Shown: piece after piece, positions 18,410 to 26,480 of the stretch
How the letters are laid out: every line of letters starts with the position of its first letter
Numbering within the stretch: the first letter of the stretch is position 1
Origin: Parasphaerochaeta coccoides DSM 17374
GTDB taxonomy: Bacteria > Spirochaetota > Spirochaetia > Sphaerochaetales > Sphaerochaetaceae
NCBI RefSeq assembly: GCF_000208385.1
Contig: NC_015436.1
Location: 1,736,001 to 1,800,000, forward strand
Direction: 5' to 3'
DNA: 64,000 bases
The notes under the pieces: model-generated
Told to the model about the DNA's origin: nothing
Seen by the model: only the letters and a program-made list of their open reading frames with translations
Databases searched by the model: none
Made by a program: the position numbers and the translations under genes

Positions 18410-19708
18410 CTACTTGTTTTTGTAGTACTTATCGAGCATTGCCTGTTCTGCTTTCGCTGCTCCGTCAACAGCGTTCTTTATCGACATGCCATTGAGCACG
18501 ACCTGATCCCACGCGTCAAGCCATACCTGACGTTGACCTGCCTCATCCACAAACATTGTAGCATGAGCATCCGCAAGCCCGCGAATGAAAGGACCGTATT
18601 GTGGGTCTTCAGCGAACTCCCGACGAGAAGCCAGCTCTTTCTTTGCAGGAAGTTCTCCGATGTCCTTGAGCCAACGTGCCATGACGTCTTCCCTGGTAAG
18701 GAACTCCAGGAACTTCACCGAAGCTTCAAGCTTCTTCCCTGTGGTCGTGCTGGTGATACCGTTAGCCCAGAAAGATGCGAAGTTCGAAGAAATACCGTTG
18801 AGTGTAGGGATATCCGTTACGCCGTAATCAAGCTCTTTCACTGCGTCAAGGGTTCCGAGACGGAAAGAACCATCAATATTCATTGCCAGCGCCCCGGCTT
18901 TGAATGCCGTTACGTCATCTGTCATGAACATCGGCATGCCGACCTGGGATTTCAATTGTAGATTCGTAGCATAGGTAAAAGCATCATATCCTGCCTGATT
19001 ATTATAGGTGACAGTCCTGCCATCAGCGGAATAGGGTGTGCCGCCAAACTGACGGACGAGCGTTTCACGAATCCAGTGGTAAATTTGCCCATTAAGCTGC
19101 AAACCCCATCCTTCCTGGATGTAATTACCGTTCTTGTCTTTCTTTGTGAGCTTGAGAGCCATCTCAATAGCTTCTTCCATTGTCTTTGGTGGCTTTTCTG
19201 GATCAAGTCCCGCTTCTCGGAACAAATCTTTATTCCAGAACAGCGCAAGTGACCGGACGGCGGTGGGGATGGCATAATATTTTCCTTCGAATTTTGCAGC
19301 TGAAACCAAGGGGAAAAACTCGGCTTCAACCTTCTCCGGCGAGAAAACAGAATCTGGTAATGGTTGCAGGTAACCAGCATCCATGTACATCGGCAACCAG
19401 CCATAGAACAGATTTATGACATTCGGGCCTGTCCCCGTAGGAACAGAAGAAGCGACTTTCGTATTATAATTTTCATATGGGAAAGTCTGCTGGCTTACCT
19501 TGATACCAGGATTTTCAGCTTCAAATTCCTTGATGAGTTCATCCATCAGGATTTTTTTCGTTTCATAAAAATACTGCCAGTAGATTATTTCTGTAACGTC
19601 CTGATCTGAACCACTTGCTACCGTTTCTGTCTGGCCTTTTGCAAAAATAAAAGGACATATAAACATAAGCACTAAAAAAAATCCTACTATCCTTTTGAAA
19701 TTTTTCAT
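18410..19708 (-). CDS. Extracellular solute-binding protein, family 1 (sugar)
   Basis: This 432-residue exported binding protein has a signal peptide (MKNFKRIVGFFLVLMFICPF, cleavage near FAKG). The fold is that of maltose-binding-type proteins: a first lobe strand TEIIYWQYFYETKK, LALFWNKDLFREAGLDPEKPP and the late hinge FLEFLTREDVMARWLKD. There is no clear lipobox. GGGGG precedes the ATG. It is the first transporter gene after the phosphohexomutase, and a perfect palindrome lies 33 bases upstream. It delivers an unknown sugar or oligosaccharide to the two permeases downstream. Confidence 0.92.
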   Translation of the reverse strand: MKNFKRIVGFFLVLMFICPFIFAKGQTETVASGSDQDVTEIIYWQYFYETKKILMDELIKEFEAENPGIKVSQQTFPYENYNTKVASSVPTGTGPNVINLFYGWLPMYMDAGYLQPLPDSVFSPEKVEAEFFPLVSAAKFEGKYYAIPTAVRSLALFWNKDLFREAGLDPEKPPKTMEEAIEMALKLTKKDKNGNYIQEGWGLQLNGQIYHWIRETLVRQFGGTPYSADGRTVTYNNQAGYDAFTYATNLQLKSQVGMPMFMTDDVTAFKAGALAMNIDGSFRLGTLDAVKELDYGVTDIPTLNGISSNFASFWANGITSTTTGKKLEASVKFLEFLTREDVMARWLKDIGELPAKKELASRREFAEDPQYGPFIRGLADAHATMFVDEAGQRQVWLDAWDQVVLNGMSIKNAVDGAAKAEQAMLDKYYKNK

Positions 19709-19740
19709 TCATTCCCCCTTTAGAACTTTTTACATAAAAC

Positions 19741-19756
19741 ATCTGCTTAAGCAGAT
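19741..19756. promoter_or_regulatory. Perfect 16-bp palindrome before the binding-protein gene
   Basis: ATCTGCTTAAGCAGAT is a perfect dyad. On the minus strand it sits between TTGCTA and TTTTAT, which could be -35 and -10 boxes, so it is in the position of an operator. The ROK protein is a candidate binder (inference). Confidence 0.5.
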
Positions 19757-19944
19757 AGCAATTCATTGTTTCCACATGTACATTCACGTTTTAGTTCTCT
19801 ACATGTGTCTTCCTTTCATCCATGGAACATCCGGCACCCAGGACATCCTGGAAATCCCTGGAGCGTCAGGATGTGTCACCCTTCTATCCGAAGTCTCCTT
19901 TTGGTCTCCTGACAGAATACTATGAATCCACTATGTTGAATTTT

Positions 19945-21885
19945 TTATCGGCCTCCTTTCCCTTTTATTTTTTTGCAACCGGAGTCACCGGGACCACAGT
20001 TATATTTCAATCCCTCTCCACCGGCCTGTCGGCAATGCTCGTATTGTTCACGCGCATGTTCCATATCAATGGGCTGTATATTGCTCAGAATACTTGTCAA
20101 TCGATCATATGTTCCCTGGATGAAAATCCGTGCCATTTTTTCATATTCCTGTAACAAGGAAATGGTAAGGGTTATCTTAGGTTCCGTGCCGGACTTCCTC
20201 ATGAACATAATACCTATGGGATTATTTTTCGGTGGAGACGATAATTCGAAAAACATCATATCTGGCTCTTGTTCTTTCAATATTTCTTTACATGAAAATG
20301 GGTTGCATTTTGTCAAAACATCCAAAGCCCGTTCCCAGGACTCCGTGTCACGGGCAAAGTCCTCCAGCGGAATATTTCTCCATACATTGCGGATGATGCT
20401 TCCAGAAGAAAAAAAGGTTACATTGCCAGTCGCCATTGTCTGTATGGCAAGCAGTACGGTCAGCATACCGTTGCCAGTAAGAAGAAGAGAAGAGCCAACA
20501 GGTACAGGAACAATGACATGACCTGTCCTTTCACAGCCAACAAAACTACTTTGAGCAGCACCATGACGGGCAAAAGAATCAACCAACCACCGGTCCCCTA
20601 CACACACGACATCCACTATCCAATCATTCTTGCTTGAAATAGCAAAGGAAAAAGCGTAATCACTTTCTACAGTGCAGACAAGCAGTCTTTTCTTACTTTC
20701 CTTGTTCTTGTATTCTCCCTTGTGTCCTTGGACAATCAAGAATGCCAGCATGTCCCCATCAAGAAGCCTCAAGGCTCCGTTTTCATCCTTTTGCACGAGA
20801 AAAACCCTGTCGCCATCTCCATCAAGAACAATTGCAAGTGGTTGTTTCTCCCTGGTTTTCGGAACATAGGAATGAAGCGCCTTGAGTACGTCCGTCCACC
20901 CTTCTCCAGAATGACCAAGTTCTGTGCCCAGATCCTCTATTGCGCCTACGCCACAATCCAGATTGATACGGTTTTTCCCAGGCTCACATGCAGAGAGAAT
21001 GACATCCGCCCCCAAATCTCTCAGATATTCTTGCGCGAATGTAGAATACGCGCCATTCGCAGTATCCAGGAAAACACGCCGCCCAGAAAAAAAATAAACC
21101 AGCGTTTTTCTATTGAGCATCGCATCAAGAATTTCATGAGCACTCCCGCGGACATCTTGTTCGCGCACAGTTCCCACAGGATGTCTTTTTTTTCCAAGAG
21201 AAAAAGCAGCATGGAAAATCTTATGGGTCAAGGCATATTCGCCAGATGCTCCGTCAGGGTAAAGTTTACGACCATCAATAAATACCTTAAGTCCATTATA
21301 TTCTGCCGGATTATGTGAAGCAGTAAGCATCACTGCTGGACATCCTTGTTTCACACTTTCATAAACAAGCACCGGAGTTGGCACGATACCAATGTCAATC
21401 ACATTAAATCCGGCTTCCCGAAGACCTGTCATGACCGCCTTTTTTAGATATCCTCCACCGTAGTAATCACGGCCATCCTCAGCAAACATGATTTCATTGA
21501 TAGATGCCATACTGGACATGTCCATTATTCCGCCCAAAGAAAACGCATAGAGCCTGAGGAATTCCGGAGAGATGATTCTGTTCTGGATATATCTCTGGAT
21601 AGCCTTACGTGAAGAAACTTGCTCATGAGAAATCAAACCACGCACACCATCTGTTCCTTGAAACTTATAAGCACAGCTGCTGAACAGCAGTCCTGCATCG
21701 TATTTCATAGGCCGACTCAAAAAACTGCGAAGACGTGAGACATCCATGATGGCATCATGCCCAGTTTTGGAGAACAAGACAGAAAGATTATCACCAGCAT
21801 TAGCTTCAGAGGAGTCCGGCAGATTTTGACAGACCTTGGATGGATCGAGATGTTCTAGAGTATCCAGTATCCAATATTCAATCAT
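19945..21885 (-). CDS. Alpha-D-phosphohexomutase (phosphoglucomutase-like)
   Basis: The 646-residue enzyme interconverts hexose 1- and 6-phosphates through a phosphoserine. Landmarks: FQGTDGVRG, the phosphoserine loop TASHNP (Ser about residue 190), the metal loop LDGDGDR and the C-terminal phosphate loop RKSGTEPK. It has about 75 residues before the FQGTDGVRG motif and an insert-rich middle, which makes it longer than typical 450-550 aa family members. Its C-terminus is lysine- and glycine-rich. The start at 21885 has GAGGG just upstream; the frame could begin at 21939 without a good site. It heads the sugar operon and should feed the imported sugar into central metabolism. PGM, PMM or GlmM specificity is not resolved. 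Confidence 0.88.
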   Translation of the reverse strand: MIEYWILDTLEHLDPSKVCQNLPDSSEANAGDNLSVLFSKTGHDAIMDVSRLRSFLSRPMKYDAGLLFSSCAYKFQGTDGVRGLISHEQVSSRKAIQRYIQNRIISPEFLRLYAFSLGGIMDMSSMASINEIMFAEDGRDYYGGGYLKKAVMTGLREAGFNVIDIGIVPTPVLVYESVKQGCPAVMLTASHNPAEYNGLKVFIDGRKLYPDGASGEYALTHKIFHAAFSLGKKRHPVGTVREQDVRGSAHEILDAMLNRKTLVYFFSGRRVFLDTANGAYSTFAQEYLRDLGADVILSACEPGKNRINLDCGVGAIEDLGTELGHSGEGWTDVLKALHSYVPKTREKQPLAIVLDGDGDRVFLVQKDENGALRLLDGDMLAFLIVQGHKGEYKNKESKKRLLVCTVESDYAFSFAISSKNDWIVDVVCVGDRWLVDSFARHGAAQSSFVGCERTGHVIVPVPVGSSLLLTGNGMLTVLLAIQTMATGNVTFFSSGSIIRNVWRNIPLEDFARDTESWERALDVLTKCNPFSCKEILKEQEPDMMFFELSSPPKNNPIGIMFMRKSGTEPKITLTISLLQEYEKMARIFIQGTYDRLTSILSNIQPIDMEHAREQYEHCRQAGGEGLKYNCGPGDSGCKKIKGKGGR

Positions 21886-22000
21886 TACACCCTCTCTGAT
21901 GTCACCATGAAAACACCTGGTCTCATTTGGCGGCATCAATAACCATCCGTAATTCCTGCCACGTCAGGGTTCCTCTATGGCTTCAATTACTATTTATATT

Positions 22001-22028
22001 ATTATAAGTCTTTTTATAACTTTGTAAA
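22001..22028 (-). promoter_or_regulatory. Promoter of the phosphohexomutase/sugar operon
   Basis: TTTACA (22023-22028), 16 bases, and a consensus TATAAT (22001-22006) on the minus strand. The surroundings are strongly AT-rich. The predicted leader is about 110 bases. Confidence 0.65.
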
Positions 22029-22059
22029 GTTTTTTATCCTCCAATATTTCTACGAAGAA

Positions 22060-22095
22060 AAGGACTAAGGCACTCATTGAGCAACCTTAGTCCTT
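22060..22095 (-). terminator. Intrinsic terminator downstream of lysK
   Basis: AAGGACTAAGG and CCTTAGTCCTT form a perfect 11-bp stem with a 14-base loop, followed on the minus strand by TTCTTCG. The region between it and the lysK stop (22096-22256) contains no convincing gene. Confidence 0.75.
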
Positions 22096-22256
22096 AAAAT
22101 AAATTAACAATCATTTTCATTGAGTTTCCGGAATTCTTGGTCAGCCAGCATTCCTCTCAGCTTGCCTATCAGCAAGGCTTGCGTTATCCACGAGTACGCA
22201 TCCTCTCATCAAGGATTTCGCCATTGCAACCCCTCTTCGGGTCACTCCGTGGTTCC

Positions 22257-23819
22257 TCAATACCTTCCCAGGATAGGAAGTATCCTTTCCTTGCCGCAGT
22301 TACGGATGAATCCTGCCAGCTTGGGACCACGTTCGCCGCCAATCAGAACCATGTAGACCATCTTAAAGAAATCCGGCGTTTCCAGACCATTGTCTTTTGC
22401 CACATCGTAGAGTCGCTGTGTAAAATCCTTATCATCCAGATTATCAAGATTCTCTACCAATGCGCGCAAGTCGTGGATGGCCTTGCGTTCCACATCTGAT
22501 AATTCGACCAAGGGGGATGTTCCGGCAGCAAGCGTCCAGCGGAATTCCTCCGGGCTGAAGGTGGTAATCCACTTCCATGCGCAGACGGCACGGGCACGCA
22601 ACCTTTCCTTCTGGCCTTCGGTAATGCCAGGCAACATATCAAGTACCGCCTCAATGTCCCCAACGTGAATCTGCAATAGGTTGCAAAGATGACGGAACGG
22701 TATCTGGTAGCCTGCCTCGGACGGCACTTCCCCGACCTGGCTCAGTTCGTAAATACGTTTTTCCTTGGCACGCCGCTTGTCGTTGGCCGACTGCAAACCG
22801 AAATAGATACGTTCGCAGGTGTCATAATCTTCATAGATTTTCAGGACATCCAAATCAAAGGATATGGAAAATTCAGTGTTCGGCCGTGTGCTGGCGAACA
22901 AGTACCGGGTCACTTCTGGCAAATAGACTTCCAGGACATCAGGAAGACTGATGACTTCTCCCGTGGACGATGATATCTTCCCTCCCCGCCCTTTTATGCT
23001 GATGAAATCATATTGGAAGGATACGGGAGCCTCGGCACCATAAACCTTCACCACTTTCCGGCTGGTATCAAAGGAACCGCCTTCGCTATGGTGATCCTTG
23101 CCCGCAGGTTCGAAATCCACCTGTTCACGCGCCCATCGCATAGGCCAGTCAAGCCGCCAGGGGAGTTTGGCTAAAGCCGTCTCCCTCAGGTCGATAGTCT
23201 CGACCTGTTGCGTCTCGTCATCACGATACGTCAGTCCCCACTCTCCGTCCCAGTCCAGCACGGTAGTCATGTCCTTTCCCGTGAAACCACTGAAAATGGA
23301 AACCGGCCACCAGTCCGCAGGAAGCGGTTCTGTCCGAAATTCGTCCAAGATCTGGCGCAACTCATCACGATGCTCCAATGTCAGGCGGATTTCTCTGGCG
23401 TAATTGCTGGCGCGGTACCGTGAGGCTTGGTAGATGTACTCCGGCTCTATGCCAACCCATGGCAACGCTTCCTCGACATCCAGTTCATTGGAACGGGCAT
23501 AGTTGTCGGCACGGCCTGTAGTATCAGGAACCAAGGTTATGGGTTTGCGGAGATAGGTTTTCAGCAAGTCCGGTTGCGGCATGTTTTTGGGAACCTTGCG
23601 GAAGACGTCATAGTCGTCCCATGAATATATGAAACGGACATCATGTCCTTGGGAACGCAAGGCGCGTACCACGAGGTCGACGGAGATAATCTCCCTGAAA
23701 TTACCGATATGAACCGTCCCAGACGGAGTAATCCCTGATGCACAGGTATATCTGTCCTTCGGTCCTTTTTCCCTGACAATCTTCGCGGCATATACGTCCG
23801 CCCAATGCATTTCGCTCAT
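22257..23819 (-). CDS. lysK: Lysyl-tRNA synthetase, class I
   Basis: The 520-residue enzyme charges tRNA-Lys with the class I (Rossmann) fold that is found in archaea and a few bacteria, including spirochaetes. Motifs: GTVHIGNFREI (HIGH-type) near residue 37, and KISSSTGEVI (KMSKS-type) in the middle; the C-terminal helical anticodon-binding part ends LGRY. The start is placed at the ATG at 23819, because TGGACA (23851-23856), 18 bases and TATACT (23827-23832) lie directly before it. This would start the mRNA at or next to the ATG. An upstream in-frame TTG (23849) would be inside the promoter. Confidence 0.95.
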   Translation of the reverse strand: MSEMHWADVYAAKIVREKGPKDRYTCASGITPSGTVHIGNFREIISVDLVVRALRSQGHDVRFIYSWDDYDVFRKVPKNMPQPDLLKTYLRKPITLVPDTTGRADNYARSNELDVEEALPWVGIEPEYIYQASRYRASNYAREIRLTLEHRDELRQILDEFRTEPLPADWWPVSIFSGFTGKDMTTVLDWDGEWGLTYRDDETQQVETIDLRETALAKLPWRLDWPMRWAREQVDFEPAGKDHHSEGGSFDTSRKVVKVYGAEAPVSFQYDFISIKGRGGKISSSTGEVISLPDVLEVYLPEVTRYLFASTRPNTEFSISFDLDVLKIYEDYDTCERIYFGLQSANDKRRAKEKRIYELSQVGEVPSEAGYQIPFRHLCNLLQIHVGDIEAVLDMLPGITEGQKERLRARAVCAWKWITTFSPEEFRWTLAAGTSPLVELSDVERKAIHDLRALVENLDNLDDKDFTQRLYDVAKDNGLETPDFFKMVYMVLIGGERGPKLAGFIRNCGKERILPILGRY

Positions 23820-23826
23820 AGGCCGC

Positions 23827-23856
23827 AGTATAGCGGGGAAGCCGTTCAAGTGTCCA
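23827..23856 (-). promoter_or_regulatory. lysK promoter, apparently leaderless
   Basis: On the minus strand TGGACA, 18 bases, TATACT, then seven bases to the lysK ATG. There is no ribosome-binding site. Confidence 0.6.
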
Positions 23857-23920
23857 CATCCGATATCCCATCATCCCGCCATCTTTCCGCGCCCTGGCTG
23901 GATTTTCTGAAAGCATCTGG

Positions 23921-23926
23921 CTATAC
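23921..23926 (+). promoter_or_regulatory. Possible -10 box of rlpA, leaderless arrangement
   Basis: TATACT ends only seven bases before the rlpA ATG (23934), as at lysK on the other strand. No clear -35 box or ribosome site is visible. Confidence 0.35.
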
Positions 23927-23933
23927 TGGGTTC

Positions 23934-24626
23934 ATGAAGACAGGAAACTCCACCGCCAGATTCGCCTGCATCCTGCTCCTTGTCGTCACCACGACCATGA
24001 CCGGCCTTTGCGCATCCGATGACACCGCTGATACACCACCCGCGCCTTCTTACGAAATGAAGGGCATTGCTTCTTGGTACACCAGTGACAGGACGGACAG
24101 CCTCACCGCCAACGGAGAAATCTTCGACCCGACGAAGATGGCTGCCGCCCATAAGGAACTTACATTCGGCACATTGGTCGAAATCCACAACATGGATAAT
24201 GGAAAGAGAGCCACGGTACGGATTAATGACCGCGGGCCGTATGTCGATGGACGCATTATTGACCTGACACCGGAGGCCGCGCGAGCCACAGGAATGTATG
24301 AAAGCGGCATAGCTCCCGTGGAACTGACCATTATCTACGAACCGACCGTACCGGAGTCACAATATAACCGTGCCGGTGACACTGGCTGGTACAAGCTCCA
24401 ACTGGGCGTTTTTTCCAATTCCCGAACAGCATGGAACATCTATCAGAAGCTGGTCGGAGCGCACTTCAAGCCCACTGTCGAAATCATTGACGGCTCCTTG
24501 ATCCGATTGAGTATCAGATGGGTAGCGGCCTACCGGCTCGACCGCACCCTTTCAACCTTGGCATCCCTGGGGTTCGCAGAAGCAGACATCTTGAAGAAAG
24601 GTGAATACAGCCCCTTCGAAGAATAG
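23934..24626 (+). CDS. rlpA: RlpA-like lytic transglycosylase with SPOR domain
   Basis: The 230-residue exported protein has a signal peptide (through TGLCA) and a double-psi beta-barrel with GIASWYTSDRTDSLTANGE, the DPTKMAAAH segment and INDRGPYVDGRIIDLT. In Pseudomonas RlpA the matching Glu, Asp and His act on naked glycan strands at the septum. The C-terminal 75 residues (GWYKLQLGVFSNSRTAWNIY onward) form a SPOR domain that binds denuded peptidoglycan. There is no lipobox Cys at the usual site (GLCASDD could be one), so lipid attachment is uncertain. It is divergent from lysK and convergent with the outer-membrane protein gene downstream. Confidence 0.88.
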   Translation: MKTGNSTARFACILLLVVTTTMTGLCASDDTADTPPAPSYEMKGIASWYTSDRTDSLTANGEIFDPTKMAAAHKELTFGTLVEIHNMDNGKRATVRINDRGPYVDGRIIDLTPEAARATGMYESGIAPVELTIIYEPTVPESQYNRAGDTGWYKLQLGVFSNSRTAWNIYQKLVGAHFKPTVEIIDGSLIRLSIRWVAAYRLDRTLSTLASLGFAEADILKKGEYSPFEE

Positions 24627-24708
24627 CCGACACTATAGTAATTTCACACGCCAATTTCATACGGTCATGCATCATGCACCAATTCTATGTGCAGAGGCAG
24701 AAATCCAA

Positions 24709-25905
24709 TCAGAAATCCAGGAAGAACGTGACTGATGTGGCAATCCTGCTGTCCGAACCGTTGACATAGTTGTCGCCTTTGATAAGATAGGCGACCTGGT
24801 AGCCAAGGTCGATGAAATCAAAGAAAGAAACCGTAACTTGCGCACCAGTACTCGCCAAGAAATCAGCAGCTCCTCCCCGATTCGTATGCAAGGTATTTCC
24901 TGCCGCGATACCGGCATCAAAGAAGATGTTCACCCGCGGGAAAATCCCCGCTATGACGGGTTCCGGGCCGGATAAACGGATGTCAAAGTTGTTCACCGCT
25001 GTGAACTGCCGATTATAAGAGGCCGTGGTGAAGCCCCTGACTTTGCGTCCCAGCGAGAATGGGCGTTGGGCATACGCAGGGACGACCTTTCCGTCAATCC
25101 ATGCCACGTTCGCCCTGTCAACGAGCGTTATGGAGAATACATGGTCATCACCGTCATAGAGGGAGTACAGTGTCTTACCTGCTACGGCGTTGATGTAAGC
25201 ACTATAATAGTCGGCAACCCCGCTCAGGGCACTGTTCAATGCACGGGGAGCCCAATCAAGTTGCACTTTCACCAGAAGTCCATCCTGGTTCAGCTTGCGT
25301 TCATCCATCATGTTGAGCGTCGCTCCGATGGAGAACGATGTACCGAGATGACTTCTTTTGCCAGTTGTTTCGTCAGGGGTAAGATACTCGTAGATATCAT
25401 AGGGGTTGTCCAATTGGTCAAGGGCATTGCCGATGCTAAGGACGGGGGAATCGGTTCCCCACATCTTCCTGTCTTTGCCTTTGACTATGGAATCCCGGCT
25501 GTCCTCGAAACGCCCGTTGTACGAGACATATGCAGTAATAAGGTCGGTATCAGGTACCCATGATGTACCGAAGCCCTGACGGAAGCGCAGGTTCCAATCA
25601 AAGCGCAGGACATCATAGGTCAGAGGGCTGTCAAGTAGATAACCGTGCGTCCCATTGACATCAGACTGCCACAGCTTGTTCTGGATATATCCCGCGCCAG
25701 CGAGAAACTGGAATTCGGTAACATCTCCCTCGTTCAGGCTAAGTCCGGTATATCCGGCGCCTGAATTGAAATATGATGGCAGGAAGCCTCCTACAATCTC
25801 AGGGTGCTGATCCAAATCTCCGAATACAAAATGGAAGTCCGAGGCGTATAGTCCGGACAGAACGACAGTCAGAAGCACGATGCCCACTATGATTTTTTTC
25901 TTCAT
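24709..25905 (-). CDS. Exported outer-membrane beta-barrel protein, unknown function
   Basis: The 398-residue protein has a signal peptide (MKKKIIVGIVLLTVVLSGLYA) and a barrel-like pattern throughout. It ends in ...SDSRIATSVTFFLDF, a C-terminal Phe as used by the BAM complex for outer-membrane insertion. The last third (IFFDAGIAAGNTLHTNRGG and following) resembles the closing strands of BamA/surface-antigen-like barrels. It has no POTRA domains. I do not recognise a specific family. It is monocistronic on the minus strand; the tRNA is downstream of its start on the other strand. Confidence 0.65.
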   Translation of the reverse strand: MKKKIIVGIVLLTVVLSGLYASDFHFVFGDLDQHPEIVGGFLPSYFNSGAGYTGLSLNEGDVTEFQFLAGAGYIQNKLWQSDVNGTHGYLLDSPLTYDVLRFDWNLRFRQGFGTSWVPDTDLITAYVSYNGRFEDSRDSIVKGKDRKMWGTDSPVLSIGNALDQLDNPYDIYEYLTPDETTGKRSHLGTSFSIGATLNMMDERKLNQDGLLVKVQLDWAPRALNSALSGVADYYSAYINAVAGKTLYSLYDGDDHVFSITLVDRANVAWIDGKVVPAYAQRPFSLGRKVRGFTTASYNRQFTAVNNFDIRLSGPEPVIAGIFPRVNIFFDAGIAAGNTLHTNRGGAADFLASTGAQVTVSFFDFIDLGYQVAYLIKGDNYVNGSDSRIATSVTFFLDF

Positions 25906-26021
25906 CGAGGAAATCCCCTTTTTTTCGGCTATGTCCCCATAATATCATGACCACAAAGAGCATTCAACAAAGGGATGTCAGCTCATTATTTTTTTATATT
26001 TTTTCACAATCTGCATAGATA

Positions 26022-26050
26022 TTTACACAACCCAAAAACTATGATATTTT
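26022..26050 (+). promoter_or_regulatory. Candidate tRNA promoter
   Basis: TTTACA (26022-26027), a 17-base spacer and TATTTT (26045-26050), 40 bases before the tRNA. Confidence 0.4.
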
Positions 26051-26090
26051 GGTGAAGCTTTTTTGATGGGTTTTTCCCGTCATATGGAGC

Positions 26091-26164
26091 GGGCCTATAG
26101 CTCAGTTGGTTAGAGCATCGGACTCATAATCCGTGGGTCGCAGGTTCAAGTCCTGCTGGGCCCA
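26091..26164 (+). tRNA. tRNA with anticodon CAT, probably tRNA-Ile2 (or elongator tRNA-Met)
   Basis: A complete 74-base cloverleaf folds from GGGCCTA to TGGGCCC plus discriminator A. The D stem is GCTC/GAGC, the anticodon loop CTCATAA, and the T arm GCAGG-TTCAAGT-CCTGC. CCA is not encoded. The C4-G69 and C5-G68 acceptor pairs are identity elements for the lysidine enzyme TilS in E. coli, which favours tRNA-Ile2 over elongator Met. The first anticodon-stem pair is a T-T mismatch. The anticodon alone does not decide between the two. Confidence 0.95.
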
Positions 26165-26197
26165 AAAAACAAACATGACAGACCACGAAACGACCGG

Positions 26198-26230
26198 CCT
26201 CCTTCCTGGTTATGGAACGGAGGTTTTTCT
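26198..26230 (+). terminator. Intrinsic terminator downstream of the tRNA
   Basis: CCTCCTTCC and GGAA-C-GGAGG form a nine-pair stem with a 7-base loop, followed by TTTTTC. The remaining space to valS (26231-26480) shows no gene. Confidence 0.75.
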
Positions 26231-26480
26231 ATTTCAACCAAATCCATCACGATCCCACTTGTTTCGTCATCAGGAGAACAAGGAATGCTCAATTGATACA
26301 TTCCTGTTGAATCCAGAAGTAGATGATAGTGGTTTGTCCAAGAAAGCATGAAAGAATTGCGAAAAAAAGCGTTTAAAACAATCCTTATCTCCATCCTGCC
26401 TGTTTTAAAACAGTAAACACCCAGTAAACGCCAGATTAAACACCTTTTTTGCTCGTTTTCTAAGGATATCATCCCAGTGC

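Noticed and set aside
22141-22224. 27-codon minus-strand frame after lysK
   Set aside because: It follows a weak purine stretch, but the peptide matches nothing I know and it lies between lysK and its terminator.
26133-26472. Open frames on both strands next to the tRNA
   Set aside because: Both run into the tRNA gene and cover its terminator. No ribosome site or family was seen.
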